Assembly (NCBI GenBank): GCA_900468805.1
Contig: UEIF01000041.1
Location: 1 to 64,000, forward strand
Direction: 5' to 3'
Length of the DNA stretch: 64,000 bases
Source of the DNA: Hyphomicrobiales bacterium
GTDB lineage: Bacteria > Pseudomonadota > Alphaproteobacteria > Rhizobiales > Rhizobiaceae
Positions 35,842 through 43,082 of this stretch are shown here, piece by piece. The translations under genes and the position numbers were made by a program. Numbering within the stretch: position 1 is the stretch's first letter; each line of letters begins with the position of its first letter. The notes below the pieces were generated by a model that was not told the DNA's origin, did no database searches, and worked only from the letters and a program-made list of their open reading frames with translations.

Positions 35842-35964
35842 CTCTGCGTATGCAGAGGCGTTCGCAATTCTCTATGTAGAACGGTACATCTCTGCGTTTG
35901 CAGAGAACGCCCACGATAGCAACGAACGGTCAGTGCTCAGGTGAGCATCTCTGCGATAGCAGAG
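35842..35964. repeat. Three 16-bp palindromes CTCTGC-N4-GCAGAG
   Basis: Copies at 35842-35857 (spacer GTAT), 35890-35905 (spacer GTTT) and 35949-35964 (spacer GATA), starts 48 and 59 bases apart. All have T before the first arm. A degenerate copy may be at 35870-35880. Confidence 0.65.
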
Positions 35965-36089
35965 GGCCTCCTTCGCGCTGACCAGATCACCATGACGTCC
36001 GCCGGCAATCTTTGCAAGGGTAGTTCTACCCCCTTTCGCAAGAAAGTTGACGCTGGTTAATAGACTGTAATTGTTGACAATACGTCCAC

Positions 36090-37445
36090 TCACCGCCACC
36101 CCGGCGTCGGCCTCATGCTCGGGCCGACCCCCGGCCTTGGAGACGGTTCCGGCTCCTGCGGGCGGAGACGTTGCACCTCGCGCCGCGCGGCGTCGCGCTG
36201 CACCGCTGTCTCCGTCAGAGCGGCGTCGAGAGTCCGAGCGCGATCCTCGGCTTTCCGACGTGCCATCTCGGCAGCACTGGCTTGCCTGACGGCGACGCGC
36301 GTGCGGCGCTCGGCAGACGACACCTGGTCGCGCAGCCGATCCATCTCCCCAGCGACCGTTGCGCGGATGCGGTCGGCGACACGGCTCTGGCGAAGACCGT
36401 CGAGAGCCGTCCGTAGTATCGACGGCAATTTCTGAAGTCTGGCCGTTGCCGCGCGGACCTTAGCGGCTTCCTGTCGGACACGGCCCATCATAGAGCGCGC
36501 CTTCTGTTGCTCGGCTACGGCCTTGTCGTGCGCAGCCTTGGCGGCGTCTGTTACCGCCTTGGCTTCTGAGAGACGTCGCGCGGCGTCGGCCTTCGCGACG
36601 TCGGCCTCGGCACGCAGCCTGGCGACTTCCAACGTCGCCGTAGAGACCATGGATTCCGTCTCGTCTTTTTTCGTCGTGACGTAGGATTCGACTTTGACCT
36701 TCACGGCGGCGGCGCGATCGAGGGCGGCTTGCAGTGCCTTGGCCTGGGCCTTCTCTCGCTGCCACTCGCCGCGTGGCAAGTTTCGTCGCCGAGGGCCGAG
36801 ACGAGCCAGCCCGCACGGCACGCCGACGGTCTCGTGATATGAATCCTGCCATGCGCGCATCGCGTTCTTGTACGCGGCGTCGCCGCGCTTCGACAACGCT
36901 TTCGAATCTTCACCGTCCTCGGGACCGGCCGCCATCGCGGCCCGCTTTGCGGTCACGCCGGGATGATGCCGCAGCGCGCGCATTTCCGTGTCGCCTGTCG
37001 GCACGACGTATCCGTGGATATGATAGTGCGACTCGTCTTCGTGACGGACGACGCACTTCAGATCGTCGCCGTATTGGGCCCGCAGCCAGGCAACCGTCCG
37101 CCGCTCCCACACCTCGACCTCGGCCCGCTTCGAGGCATCGGCCCGGACTTCTTCCATGGCGTAGGGATGGGAGGCGATCACGGTATGGAGCGTCTTGTGG
37201 TCCTGCCGGAGCTTGCGCGGCTTACCCGCCTTCGGCATCGTCCGGGCGGCATCGGCAGCGGCATCATGCAGGGCTTCGACCTCGGCGACCCCGACGCCGA
37301 AGACGACGACGGGAGGCAAAGGATTCGCGACGTGGACGGACGCTGCAGGGTCACGACGAGCTTCAGCGAGCACGAAGCTCGTGGAGCGCCCGTTGTCATC
37401 TCCCTTGCGGCTGAAGGATTCAAGATGGACGAACTGATAGCCCAT
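36090..37445 (-). CDS. mob: MobV-type relaxase
   Basis: Relaxase of 451 residues that should nick the element at its origin of transfer. The N-terminal 150 residues hold the MobV/Pre-type core: a hydrophobic strand, a Lys/Arg-rich patch KAGKPRKLRQDHKTLH, and HYHIHGYVVP at 140-149 with the three metal-binding histidines H140, H142, H144. From about residue 220 to the end it is a long Ala/Arg/Lys/Glu-rich coiled coil (RLRAEADVAKADAARRLSEA onward), common in these proteins. It is the last gene of a leftward operon, eight bases after the Ig-like gene. No coupling protein is nearby. Confidence 0.8.
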   Translation of the reverse strand: MGYQFVHLESFSRKGDDNGRSTSFVLAEARRDPAASVHVANPLPPVVVFGVGVAEVEALHDAAADAARTMPKAGKPRKLRQDHKTLHTVIASHPYAMEEVRADASKRAEVEVWERRTVAWLRAQYGDDLKCVVRHEDESHYHIHGYVVPTGDTEMRALRHHPGVTAKRAAMAAGPEDGEDSKALSKRGDAAYKNAMRAWQDSYHETVGVPCGLARLGPRRRNLPRGEWQREKAQAKALQAALDRAAAVKVKVESYVTTKKDETESMVSTATLEVARLRAEADVAKADAARRLSEAKAVTDAAKAAHDKAVAEQQKARSMMGRVRQEAAKVRAATARLQKLPSILRTALDGLRQSRVADRIRATVAGEMDRLRDQVSSAERRTRVAVRQASAAEMARRKAEDRARTLDAALTETAVQRDAARREVQRLRPQEPEPSPRPGVGPSMRPTPGWR

Positions 37446-37452
37446 GCGTCCC

Positions 37453-37878
37453 TCACTTCACCACGACGATCCGGGCAACCGCCGTCGTCATGGCCGATGT
37501 CGCGGCGTCGCGAACGAGGATCGAGAACTGGAAATCCCCGGCGACCTGGACGTGGCCAGAGAAGATGCCCGTCGCGCTGTCGAAGGCTTGACCAGCCGGG
37601 AGAGGCATCGCCGTCGCGAGTGCATAGACGTACTGCCCGGAGCCGCCTGACACGTCCGGCATGACCAGTACGGATTCCCTCGTGCTCCAGGCGAACGGGT
37701 TGCCGCCGTATGTGACGGCGAGCGGAGTTACAGGCGGTGTCGCAGGTGTCTCGCTGGCCGGAGCCGGGGCAGCCAGCACGCCCGATGTCGACGACCGCCA
37801 CACGACGGACGGTTCGGAGGCGTCCGCCGCGCTCGACAGAAGGAGCATGGCGAAGGAGATCGCAGAGGCCCGCATCAT
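37453..37878 (-). CDS. Secreted protein with Ig-like (He_PIG) domain
   Basis: Protein of 141 residues with a Sec signal peptide (MMRASAISFAMLLLSSAADA) and a Pro-rich linker. The last 80 residues resemble a putative-Ig beta-sandwich: GGSGQYVYALATAMPLPAGQ then AFDSATGIFSGHVQVAGDFQ and FSILVRDAA. Its start overlaps the stop of the upstream 87-residue protein by ATGA, so the two are coupled. A surface or periplasmic protein inside a mobilisation operon is unusual; exclusion or contact functions are possible, but not shown. Confidence 0.65.
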   Translation of the reverse strand: MMRASAISFAMLLLSSAADASEPSVVWRSSTSGVLAAPAPASETPATPPVTPLAVTYGGNPFAWSTRESVLVMPDVSGGSGQYVYALATAMPLPAGQAFDSATGIFSGHVQVAGDFQFSILVRDAATSAMTTAVARIVVVK

Positions 37879-38138
37879 CGCGTCACCTCGAACTCAAAAT
37901 CGATGCCCGCCGCAGCGGCCGCAACTAGCTGTACCGTACGCAAGAAGTCGTAGTTTCCCATACGAGAAAAGCCCGCGTTCAGCGCGGTGCCTTCTTGAGC
38001 GAAAGAGAAAGTGGCGTACCGCTCCGGGTTCTGCCAGATCACGGCATGCCACGACGTCGGGAGCCGGACGACCTTCAGAGTCGCCGTGAACTCCGGGCCG
38101 TCGTTGGTGACAAATATCTGACGTTCGTATTCCTGCAC
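37875..38138 (-). CDS. Small protein of unknown function, mob operon
   Basis: Protein of 87 residues starting at GTG (VQEYERQIFVTNDGPEFTAT) with a strong GGAGGGGAGGAA ribosome site 5 bases before. It is beta-rich and contains no signal peptide. The open frame reaches 40 codons further upstream but the GTG is best supported. It overlaps the Ig-like gene by 4 bases (ATGA). Not recognised. It is the first gene of the leftward operon 38138 to 36090, with the 22-bp inverted repeat about 195 bases upstream. Confidence 0.6.
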   Translation of the reverse strand: MQEYERQIFVTNDGPEFTATLKVVRLPTSWHAVIWQNPERYATFSFAQEGTALNAGFSRMGNYDFLRTVQLVAAAAAGIDFEFEVTR

Positions 38139-38222
38139 GACATTCCTCCCCTCCAATGCTGGTGGAAGAATCGTGTGCGCCGGCGCAGAGAGGGACAAGT
38201 CCAATGGTAGTAACCGGCTACT

Positions 38223-38237
38223 GCTAACTGCGTTAGC
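38223..38237. promoter_or_regulatory. 15-bp inverted repeat GCTAAC-TGC-GTTAGC
   Basis: Arms of 6 bases with a 3-base spacer, about 85 bases before the mob operon start. The CTAAC/GTTAG half-sites recall the 22-bp repeats, with a shorter spacer, so it may be a second binding site. Confidence 0.5.
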
Positions 38238-38331
38238 ACCGGCCCTTCCGGGAGACACTGCCGTGGGCCTCGCCCGAGGGGCGCTTGCGCAGCACCTGGC
38301 GGGGCCGTGTCGTCGTCCGGGGGCGACGAGA

Positions 38332-38353
38332 CCTAACGTGGAACCACGTTAGG
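38332..38353. promoter_or_regulatory. 22-bp inverted repeat upstream of the mob operon
   Basis: CCTAACGTGG (38332-38341), AA, CCACGTTAGG (38344-38353) form a perfect inverted repeat. It lies between the rep stop and the mob operon start. The repeat at 34000 before the orphan methyltransferase is nearly the same. Confidence 0.75.
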
Positions 38354-38398
38354 TTAGGGTGTATAGTTGGCTCGCCCGGCTAGGGCCTACCTTTTTAT

Positions 38399-39880
38399 CT
38401 ATACACCTATTTTCACCGCCTTTTGGTTGTTGTCGCATGAATCAACAACCTCTCGCCAGCGCGTCGTCGCCGTCCGAACTGAAACGCCCGCCGCAGTAGC
38501 GAGCGATGCCCGCGTTACGACCTCGCCGGATGCGACGAGCCGCTGGTGGGCTTCCTGTAGCCGCTGGAGCGTGTTCGCGCCCTTCGCCTTACCGGAATGC
38601 CGTCCACCCGCCTGCTGGCGTTCCTTGACCGTCGCTAGGCTCTCCACGACGTCGAGCAGCCGACCACGGACGCGGCGCGGGCCTTCCAGTTTCGCGGCAT
38701 CGAAATGCGCGGCGAGGAAGTCTGCGACCTTGCCTGTCACGTAGCTGACGCCGTCCTCGCCTAGCCCAGCCCGCGTCGCGAAGTCGGCAAGCGCGTTGTG
38801 GAGATTGTCCGCCAACGACGCGCGGCTACCACGCATCCGGGCGTCGGCTCCGAAATGCCATTCGGCTAGGAGCCGCTGGCCTTCCGTACGTAGCGCGTCG
38901 AACAGCCCGTTCGATGCGACGAGGCCGAGGCCGGACTGCACGGCGGCGGCCTTCCGGGCCAGAATTGCGCGGCTCGTACTGGTGTCGACATAGTCCGCGT
39001 ACTCCGAGAGCGTCGGCCAGATGTCGGCATTCGGCGTGATCGTATGCCAGTAAGGTGATGTCGGGCATTTCATGCGCCCGGTCATCGTCGGAGCCGCCGG
39101 GTCCGCTCCCAGATCCAGCAGAGCGGCGGAGAGGCCACGCGCCACGGCATCGAAGAGCTTCACTGGTGCCCGACGGCACCGTTCGTCATCGCTCCGCCAG
39201 ACTGCCGACCCCTGCGGCAGCAGCCAGACGAAATGCGGCCGCGAATAGTGTCCGTCGTCGAGCCTGTCGCCGACTATGATATGTGGCAGGCATGGAAGGC
39301 GACCGTCCCGAACACAATCCTGCAGCGCAGCCACACATGACCTCGGCGATGCGAAGATGCCGTCGCAGTCCACGCGTAGGGCCGCCATGAATTCGCGGTT
39401 CAACTCGATGTAGGGATAATCGAGCGTCAAAATTTTTTCGCGGCACTGAACCTCCAGAAGCCCCTTGTCCCACGACGCTCGCGCCTTCCCGCGCGCCGGC
39501 ACAAGCGTCACGAAATACTTCAGGACCGGATTGTCTTCCGATCGCAGTCCCTTCTCATGGACGCCCCTTCGCCACCGACCGCCGACCTGACGATCGCCGC
39601 GCTGAACATAGCCCTCGGCCAAACGCTCGCGGACGAGTTCGCGTTGCTCGATGTGCTGTTGCGCAAACCGCGCGGCGTCAATGTCCAAGTCTCGGTCGGC
39701 GCGACGTCGGTCGCGCTGCTCCGCTTTCCTGATGCGTTCGCGGCTAGCGAGGCGCTGCGCCTCGGCGTAGCGCGTCTCGAACCCGGACATGCCGTTCGTT
39801 AGGTCGGACCAAATTTGTTGACGCTGTGAGTTATGAAGTTCCGTCGGCTTGGCTGGAATATGTTCCAGCCGGGGGCTCAA
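38399..39880 (-). CDS. ColE2-like replication protein
   Basis: Protein of about 493 residues with a C-terminal half resembling ColE2-type replicase/primase. The shared region is HFVWLLPQGS, then KLFDAVARGLSAALLDLGAD, GRMKCPTSPYWHTITPNADI and LSEYADYVD, matching the ColE2 Rep pattern HLLYAL...LGADxxYSGLICKNPxHxxW...LDELADYLD. The N-terminal 100 residues are basic. Starts are uncertain: TTG at 39880 or ATG at 39790, neither with a ribosome site. It suggests the element can replicate after excision. It is read in the same direction as the mob operon but separated by 260 bases with two inverted repeats. Confidence 0.75.
   Translation of the reverse strand: MSPRLEHIPAKPTELHNSQRQQIWSDLTNGMSGFETRYAEAQRLASRERIRKAEQRDRRRADRDLDIDAARFAQQHIEQRELVRERLAEGYVQRGDRQVGGRWRRGVHEKGLRSEDNPVLKYFVTLVPARGKARASWDKGLLEVQCREKILTLDYPYIELNREFMAALRVDCDGIFASPRSCVAALQDCVRDGRLPCLPHIIVGDRLDDGHYSRPHFVWLLPQGSAVWRSDDERCRRAPVKLFDAVARGLSAALLDLGADPAAPTMTGRMKCPTSPYWHTITPNADIWPTLSEYADYVDTSTSRAILARKAAAVQSGLGLVASNGLFDALRTEGQRLLAEWHFGADARMRGSRASLADNLHNALADFATRAGLGEDGVSYVTGKVADFLAAHFDAAKLEGPRRVRGRLLDVVESLATVKERQQAGGRHSGKAKGANTLQRLQEAHQRLVASGEVVTRASLATAAGVSVRTATTRWREVVDSCDNNQKAVKIGV
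39851..39870. promoter_or_regulatory. Palindrome near the rep start
   Basis: GGCTGGAA (39851-39858), TATG, TTCCAGCC (39863-39870). It would overlap the rep coding sequence if the TTG start is used, or lie 60 bases upstream if the ATG at 39790 is used. Possible rep operator. Confidence 0.45.
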
Positions 39881-39943
39881 CCGTTCGTCAACGGCGGCTT
39901 TACAATGTCAGCGATGTCGTTCAACATTCGGGAACACCTTGAT

Positions 39944-40009
39944 GAAAAACCGCCGGAGGGGGCCAACCCGTAGATGGCGGTTTTTCAATGCTCGGCGGAT
40001 ACCGAGCAT
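39944..40009. terminator. Two adjacent hairpins between rep and the R-M block
   Basis: First hairpin: GAAAAACCGCC (39944-39954) with GGCGGTTTTTC (39976-39986), a terminator-like stem with A/T runs on both sides. Second: ATGCTCGG (39988-39995) with CCGAGCAT (40002-40009). Both lie between the divergent rep and dcm-like genes. Confidence 0.6.
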
Positions 40010-40090
40010 GGGTCAAGGCCGCTACCACAGTAGTTTAAAAAAACCTGCTTGTTCACGTTTTGATCTTGTTAATCTGCTGGGAAGGATTAA

Positions 40091-40101
40091 GACATACTGT
40101 C
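40091..40101. promoter_or_regulatory. Candidate operator of the Dcm-like methyltransferase
   Basis: GACA-TAC-TGTC inverted repeat, 28 bases before the GTG start. Known autoregulated Dcm-type enzymes of this group (M.SsoII, M.Ecl18kI) have a similar GGACA-N3-TGTCC operator bound by their N-terminal HTH; this resemblance is from memory. Confidence 0.5.
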
Positions 40102-40129
40102 AAAAATCGACACAGCGATGGAGTGATTC

Positions 40130-41380
40130 GTGACCGCTATCGACACCGACTTCAGTGAGGTAGTCCGTCGGACAGGCCTTTCCCTAGAACAGATATCAGT
40201 ACGCGTCGGTAAAAGCGTCCGGACGATCCACAGATACATCGACGGCGAGGTTCGTGTGCCGGCGCTGATCGCCGAGACCGTCAGGAAGATGGCGGATGAA
40301 CGCTGCTGCAGGGCCGAAGGAGTGAAGGGGGCGTTCACGTTCATTGACCTGTTCGCCGGGATCGGCGGGCTACGGCGTCCGTTCGAGGAGCTTGGTGGCA
40401 AGTGCCTGTTTACCGCCGAGTGGGATCGCTTTTCGCGCGAGACATACGCGGCGAACTTCCCGGAGCCCGCTGACAGCATCCACCAGTCTGTCGGAGATAT
40501 ACGGCCGTATGCGAACGACCCGGAATCCGTTCCGGAGCACGACGTTCTTCTCGCAGGGTTCCCTTGCCAGCCCTTCTCGATTGCCGGCGTCTCAAAGAAG
40601 AACGCGCTCGGACGCCCGCATGGGTTCCTCTGCGATACCCAGGGCACGCTGTTCTACGATCTCGCGAAGATCATTGCTCATCGTCGTCCTTCAGCATTTC
40701 TTCTGGAGAACGTCCGCAACCTTCAGTCCCATGATGGCGGGAAGACCTTCGCAACGATCATGCACGTTCTTGAGGTCGAACTGGGATATAAGGTTCAGTT
40801 CCGGGTTATCAGCTCGGAACCGTGGGTGCCCCAGAAGCGTCAGCGTATCTTCATCGTCGGATTCCGTGACGACACAGCTTTCGACTTCAGCAAGCTCGAA
40901 GTTCCGGCCGGCCGGATGCCTGTCCTAGGCGATATCCTGGAGCAGGACGTGGACCCAAAGTACACCTTGACCGAGCACATGTGGCGGTATCTTCAGGATT
41001 ATAAGGACAAGCACAGGGGGGCCGGTAACGGGTTCGGTTTCGGGCTCTTCGGACCGAATGACGTTACACGAACCTTGTCCGCGCGCTACTACAAGGACGG
41101 ATCGGAGGTTCTTGTCGAGCAGCCCGGCAAAAGGCCGCGGCGTCTGACGCCTCTCGAATGCTCTCGCCTGATGGGTTTCAACGAGCCGCAGGGAACGAAA
41201 TTCATAATCCCGGTGTCCGATACGCAGGCCTATCGCCAGTTCGGAAACGCCGTCGTCGTTCCAGTCGTCCGTTCCGTGGCAAACCTCATGATGCCCCACA
41301 TCGAGATCGCCCTTCAGTCCGCCGGCGCGCAGTTTCATATCCCGGATCCCGACCAGCAGCCGCAGGGCATCGCGGCATGA
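40130..41380 (+). CDS. Dcm-family C5-cytosine methyltransferase with N-terminal HTH
   Basis: Cytosine-5 methyltransferase of 416 residues starting at GTG after GGAG. Residues 1-60 form a helix-turn-helix (GLSLEQISVRVGKSVRTIHRYIDG) of the kind that lets such enzymes repress their own promoter. The catalytic part strongly resembles E. coli Dcm/M.EcoRII: FIDLFAGIGGLRRPF, LLAGFPCQPFSIAG with Cys 146, SKKNALGRPHGFLCDTQG, FLLENVRNLQSHD and RQFGNAVVVPV. This points to CCWGG- or CCNGG-type recognition. It leads a set with vsr and an EcoRII-like nuclease on the same strand. A GACA-N3-TGTC repeat upstream fits autoregulation. Confidence 0.93.
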   Translation: MTAIDTDFSEVVRRTGLSLEQISVRVGKSVRTIHRYIDGEVRVPALIAETVRKMADERCCRAEGVKGAFTFIDLFAGIGGLRRPFEELGGKCLFTAEWDRFSRETYAANFPEPADSIHQSVGDIRPYANDPESVPEHDVLLAGFPCQPFSIAGVSKKNALGRPHGFLCDTQGTLFYDLAKIIAHRRPSAFLLENVRNLQSHDGGKTFATIMHVLEVELGYKVQFRVISSEPWVPQKRQRIFIVGFRDDTAFDFSKLEVPAGRMPVLGDILEQDVDPKYTLTEHMWRYLQDYKDKHRGAGNGFGFGLFGPNDVTRTLSARYYKDGSEVLVEQPGKRPRRLTPLECSRLMGFNEPQGTKFIIPVSDTQAYRQFGNAVVVPVVRSVANLMMPHIEIALQSAGAQFHIPDPDQQPQGIAA

Positions 41381-41381
41381 A

Positions 41382-41858
41382 ATGGTTGATGTAGTCAGCC
41401 CTGAAGTCCGGAGCCGGATGATGTCTGGCATCCGGGGGAAGGACACGAAGCCGGAGCTCTTGATTCGCTCTTCACTGCATGGAGCTGGGTTCCGGTACCG
41501 ACTTCATGCCAAGGAGTTGCCTGGGAAACCCGACATGCTGTTTCCCAGATACGGAGCCGTCCTGTTCATACATGGCTGCTTCTGGCACGGGCATGGACCT
41601 GACTGCAATCTATTCAGGTGGCCGCAGTCACGGGAGGCGTTCTGGCGCGAGAAGATCAGCAGGAACGTCGAGCGCGATAAAGCCCAGATCCAGGCACTCC
41701 TCGAAATGGAATATCGGGTCGGCATCATCTGGGAATGCGCGCTAAAGGGAAGGCAAAGACTTCCACTTGACGTTGTGATAGGCCTTTGTTCGGATTGGCT
41801 TCGGGCGAGTGATTCGAGGCTGGATATTCATGGACATCAAACGAGGTCATCTATCTGA
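41382..41858 (+). CDS. vsr: Very short patch repair endonuclease Vsr
   Basis: Vsr nicks DNA at T:G mismatches made when 5-methylcytosine in a Dcm-type site is deaminated. The 158-residue protein has the family motifs VSPEVRSRMMSGIRGKDTKP, ELLIRSSLHGAGFRYRL, KPDMLFPRYGAVLFIHGCFW, then HGHGPDC, with the catalytic Asp in KPDM and the zinc-binding His/Cys residues. It starts one base after the methyltransferase stop, and its end overlaps the start of the nuclease gene by about 29 bases. The pairing with a Dcm-family enzyme is the expected one. Confidence 0.93.
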   Translation: MVDVVSPEVRSRMMSGIRGKDTKPELLIRSSLHGAGFRYRLHAKELPGKPDMLFPRYGAVLFIHGCFWHGHGPDCNLFRWPQSREAFWREKISRNVERDKAQIQALLEMEYRVGIIWECALKGRQRLPLDVVIGLCSDWLRASDSRLDIHGHQTRSSI

Positions 41859-43047
41859 CTATTTTGAAGGTGTTGCGGTGAAACGACTGACGAAAGTCGA
41901 TGCGACACCGAAGTCCAATCAGCATGAAGTCGGCACAACAAAAGCAATGGAAGCGTTTCTCGGCCAAGAGAAGCGCGTGTTCGAGGTGTCGTATGTGTGG
42001 CTCGGCCATGAGCAGGACGGCTTCTCGGTCGAAGGCACCGCAACGATGTACGACAGTCGGGAGCGGCAGACCCACAGGGCGGCAGAGTGGCGACTCTACT
42101 ACCCTTCAAATCCCGTCACCGAGGTGATGAACGAAGGCGATACACTCTTCCTAGCTAAGGAACCTTCCGGGCGTCTGCATTTCATTGTCGCGGCCGCTGG
42201 ATCGACCAGCGAAACGCAGCTCCTTTGGCTCTTCGGGATTGAACCCTCCGGGAAGAGCTTCATCTCCCGCGAAATCTCGGCGGTCGACGATCCTGGTCTG
42301 GACTTCGCCGCTCGCTTCATCTTGGACGAGCTTGGCATCGAGTTCGAAGACCCGAAGGCGAACGAACTGGACACGATCATCGATCGCTTCGGTATGTCAT
42401 TTCCGACAACCGCAGTGTTTTCTGACCTCGCCCGGCTGACGCTTCCTGAAGTCCGCGCCGGGGACGACCCGGATGCGGCACTTGTAGCATGGCTCGACCA
42501 CGAGGAAGCACTGTTCCGACGCCTGGAACGGCGGATCGTGGCGGATCGCCTGACGAATGGTTTCGTGAAAGGGGACGACGTTGATGTCGAAGGTTTCATC
42601 TCCTTCTCGCTAAGCGTTCAGAACCGCCGCAAGTCACGAATGGGCCATAGTCTTGAGAACCATCTCGAGGCGGTTTTCAAGGCATGCGGAATCCAGTATG
42701 CGCGCGGTGCGATCACCGAGGCAGGTAACAAGCCGGACTTCCTCTTCCCTAGCCAGGAGGCATACCAGACGGCAAACGTCGGCGCCCCAGACCTAGTGAT
42801 GCTGGCCGCGAAATCGACTTGCAAAGACCGCTGGAGACAGGTTCTGCCGGAAGCGTTAAAGATCCCGGAGAAACACCTAGTCACGCTGGAGCCGGGGATT
42901 TCCACTGCGCAGACAAATCAGATGGCCGGCGCGAACCTAAGCCTTGTTGTTCCCCTTTCCATCCAGGAGAGCTACACGGTAGCTCAACAAGCTTGGCTAT
43001 GGAGCGTTGCCAGCTTCGTCAACTTCGTTCAGGCGAAGCAGCAATGA
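41830..43047 (+). CDS. EcoRII-like type II restriction endonuclease
   Basis: Restriction enzyme of about 405 residues. The C-terminal half from residue 260 onward matches the EcoRII-C catalytic domain: SVQNRRKSRMGHSLENHLEA, AITEAGNKPDFLFPS with the catalytic Asp near 302, MLAAKSTCKDRWRQVL with the Lys near 328, and AGANLSLVVPLSIQESY. The N-terminal part likely includes the EcoRII-N effector domain. ATG at 41830 was chosen for the GAGGC before it; an in-frame GTG lies 21 bases upstream. With the Dcm-type partner it forms a complete CCWGG-like system. Confidence 0.88.
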   Translation: MDIKRGHLSDYFEGVAVKRLTKVDATPKSNQHEVGTTKAMEAFLGQEKRVFEVSYVWLGHEQDGFSVEGTATMYDSRERQTHRAAEWRLYYPSNPVTEVMNEGDTLFLAKEPSGRLHFIVAAAGSTSETQLLWLFGIEPSGKSFISREISAVDDPGLDFAARFILDELGIEFEDPKANELDTIIDRFGMSFPTTAVFSDLARLTLPEVRAGDDPDAALVAWLDHEEALFRRLERRIVADRLTNGFVKGDDVDVEGFISFSLSVQNRRKSRMGHSLENHLEAVFKACGIQYARGAITEAGNKPDFLFPSQEAYQTANVGAPDLVMLAAKSTCKDRWRQVLPEALKIPEKHLVTLEPGISTAQTNQMAGANLSLVVPLSIQESYTVAQQAWLWSVASFVNFVQAKQQ

Positions 43048-43082
43048 TGTTCATGTGATGTCCGCGATTGTGAGAGTCGATC

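Larger units (their letters stand above)
35392..36089. other. Intergenic region with a palindrome cluster
   Basis: About 700 bases between the converging methyltransferase and mob genes. It holds a perfect terminator hairpin (35703-35728), three 16-bp palindromes (35842-35964), a GGGTAG/CTACCC palindrome (36018-36031) and ATTGT/ACAAT arms (36070-36081). No convincing gene is present; the short open frames are not protein-like. An origin of replication or transfer is plausible. Confidence 0.55.

Noticed and set aside
35842..35964. CRISPR array
   Set aside because: Only three short palindromes with spacers of 32 and 43 bases and no cas genes; the repeats vary in their loops.
35872..36099. Reverse open frame of 75 codons beyond the mob stop
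   Set aside because: It overlaps the palindrome cluster and mob end, has no ribosome site, and its sequence is not protein-like.
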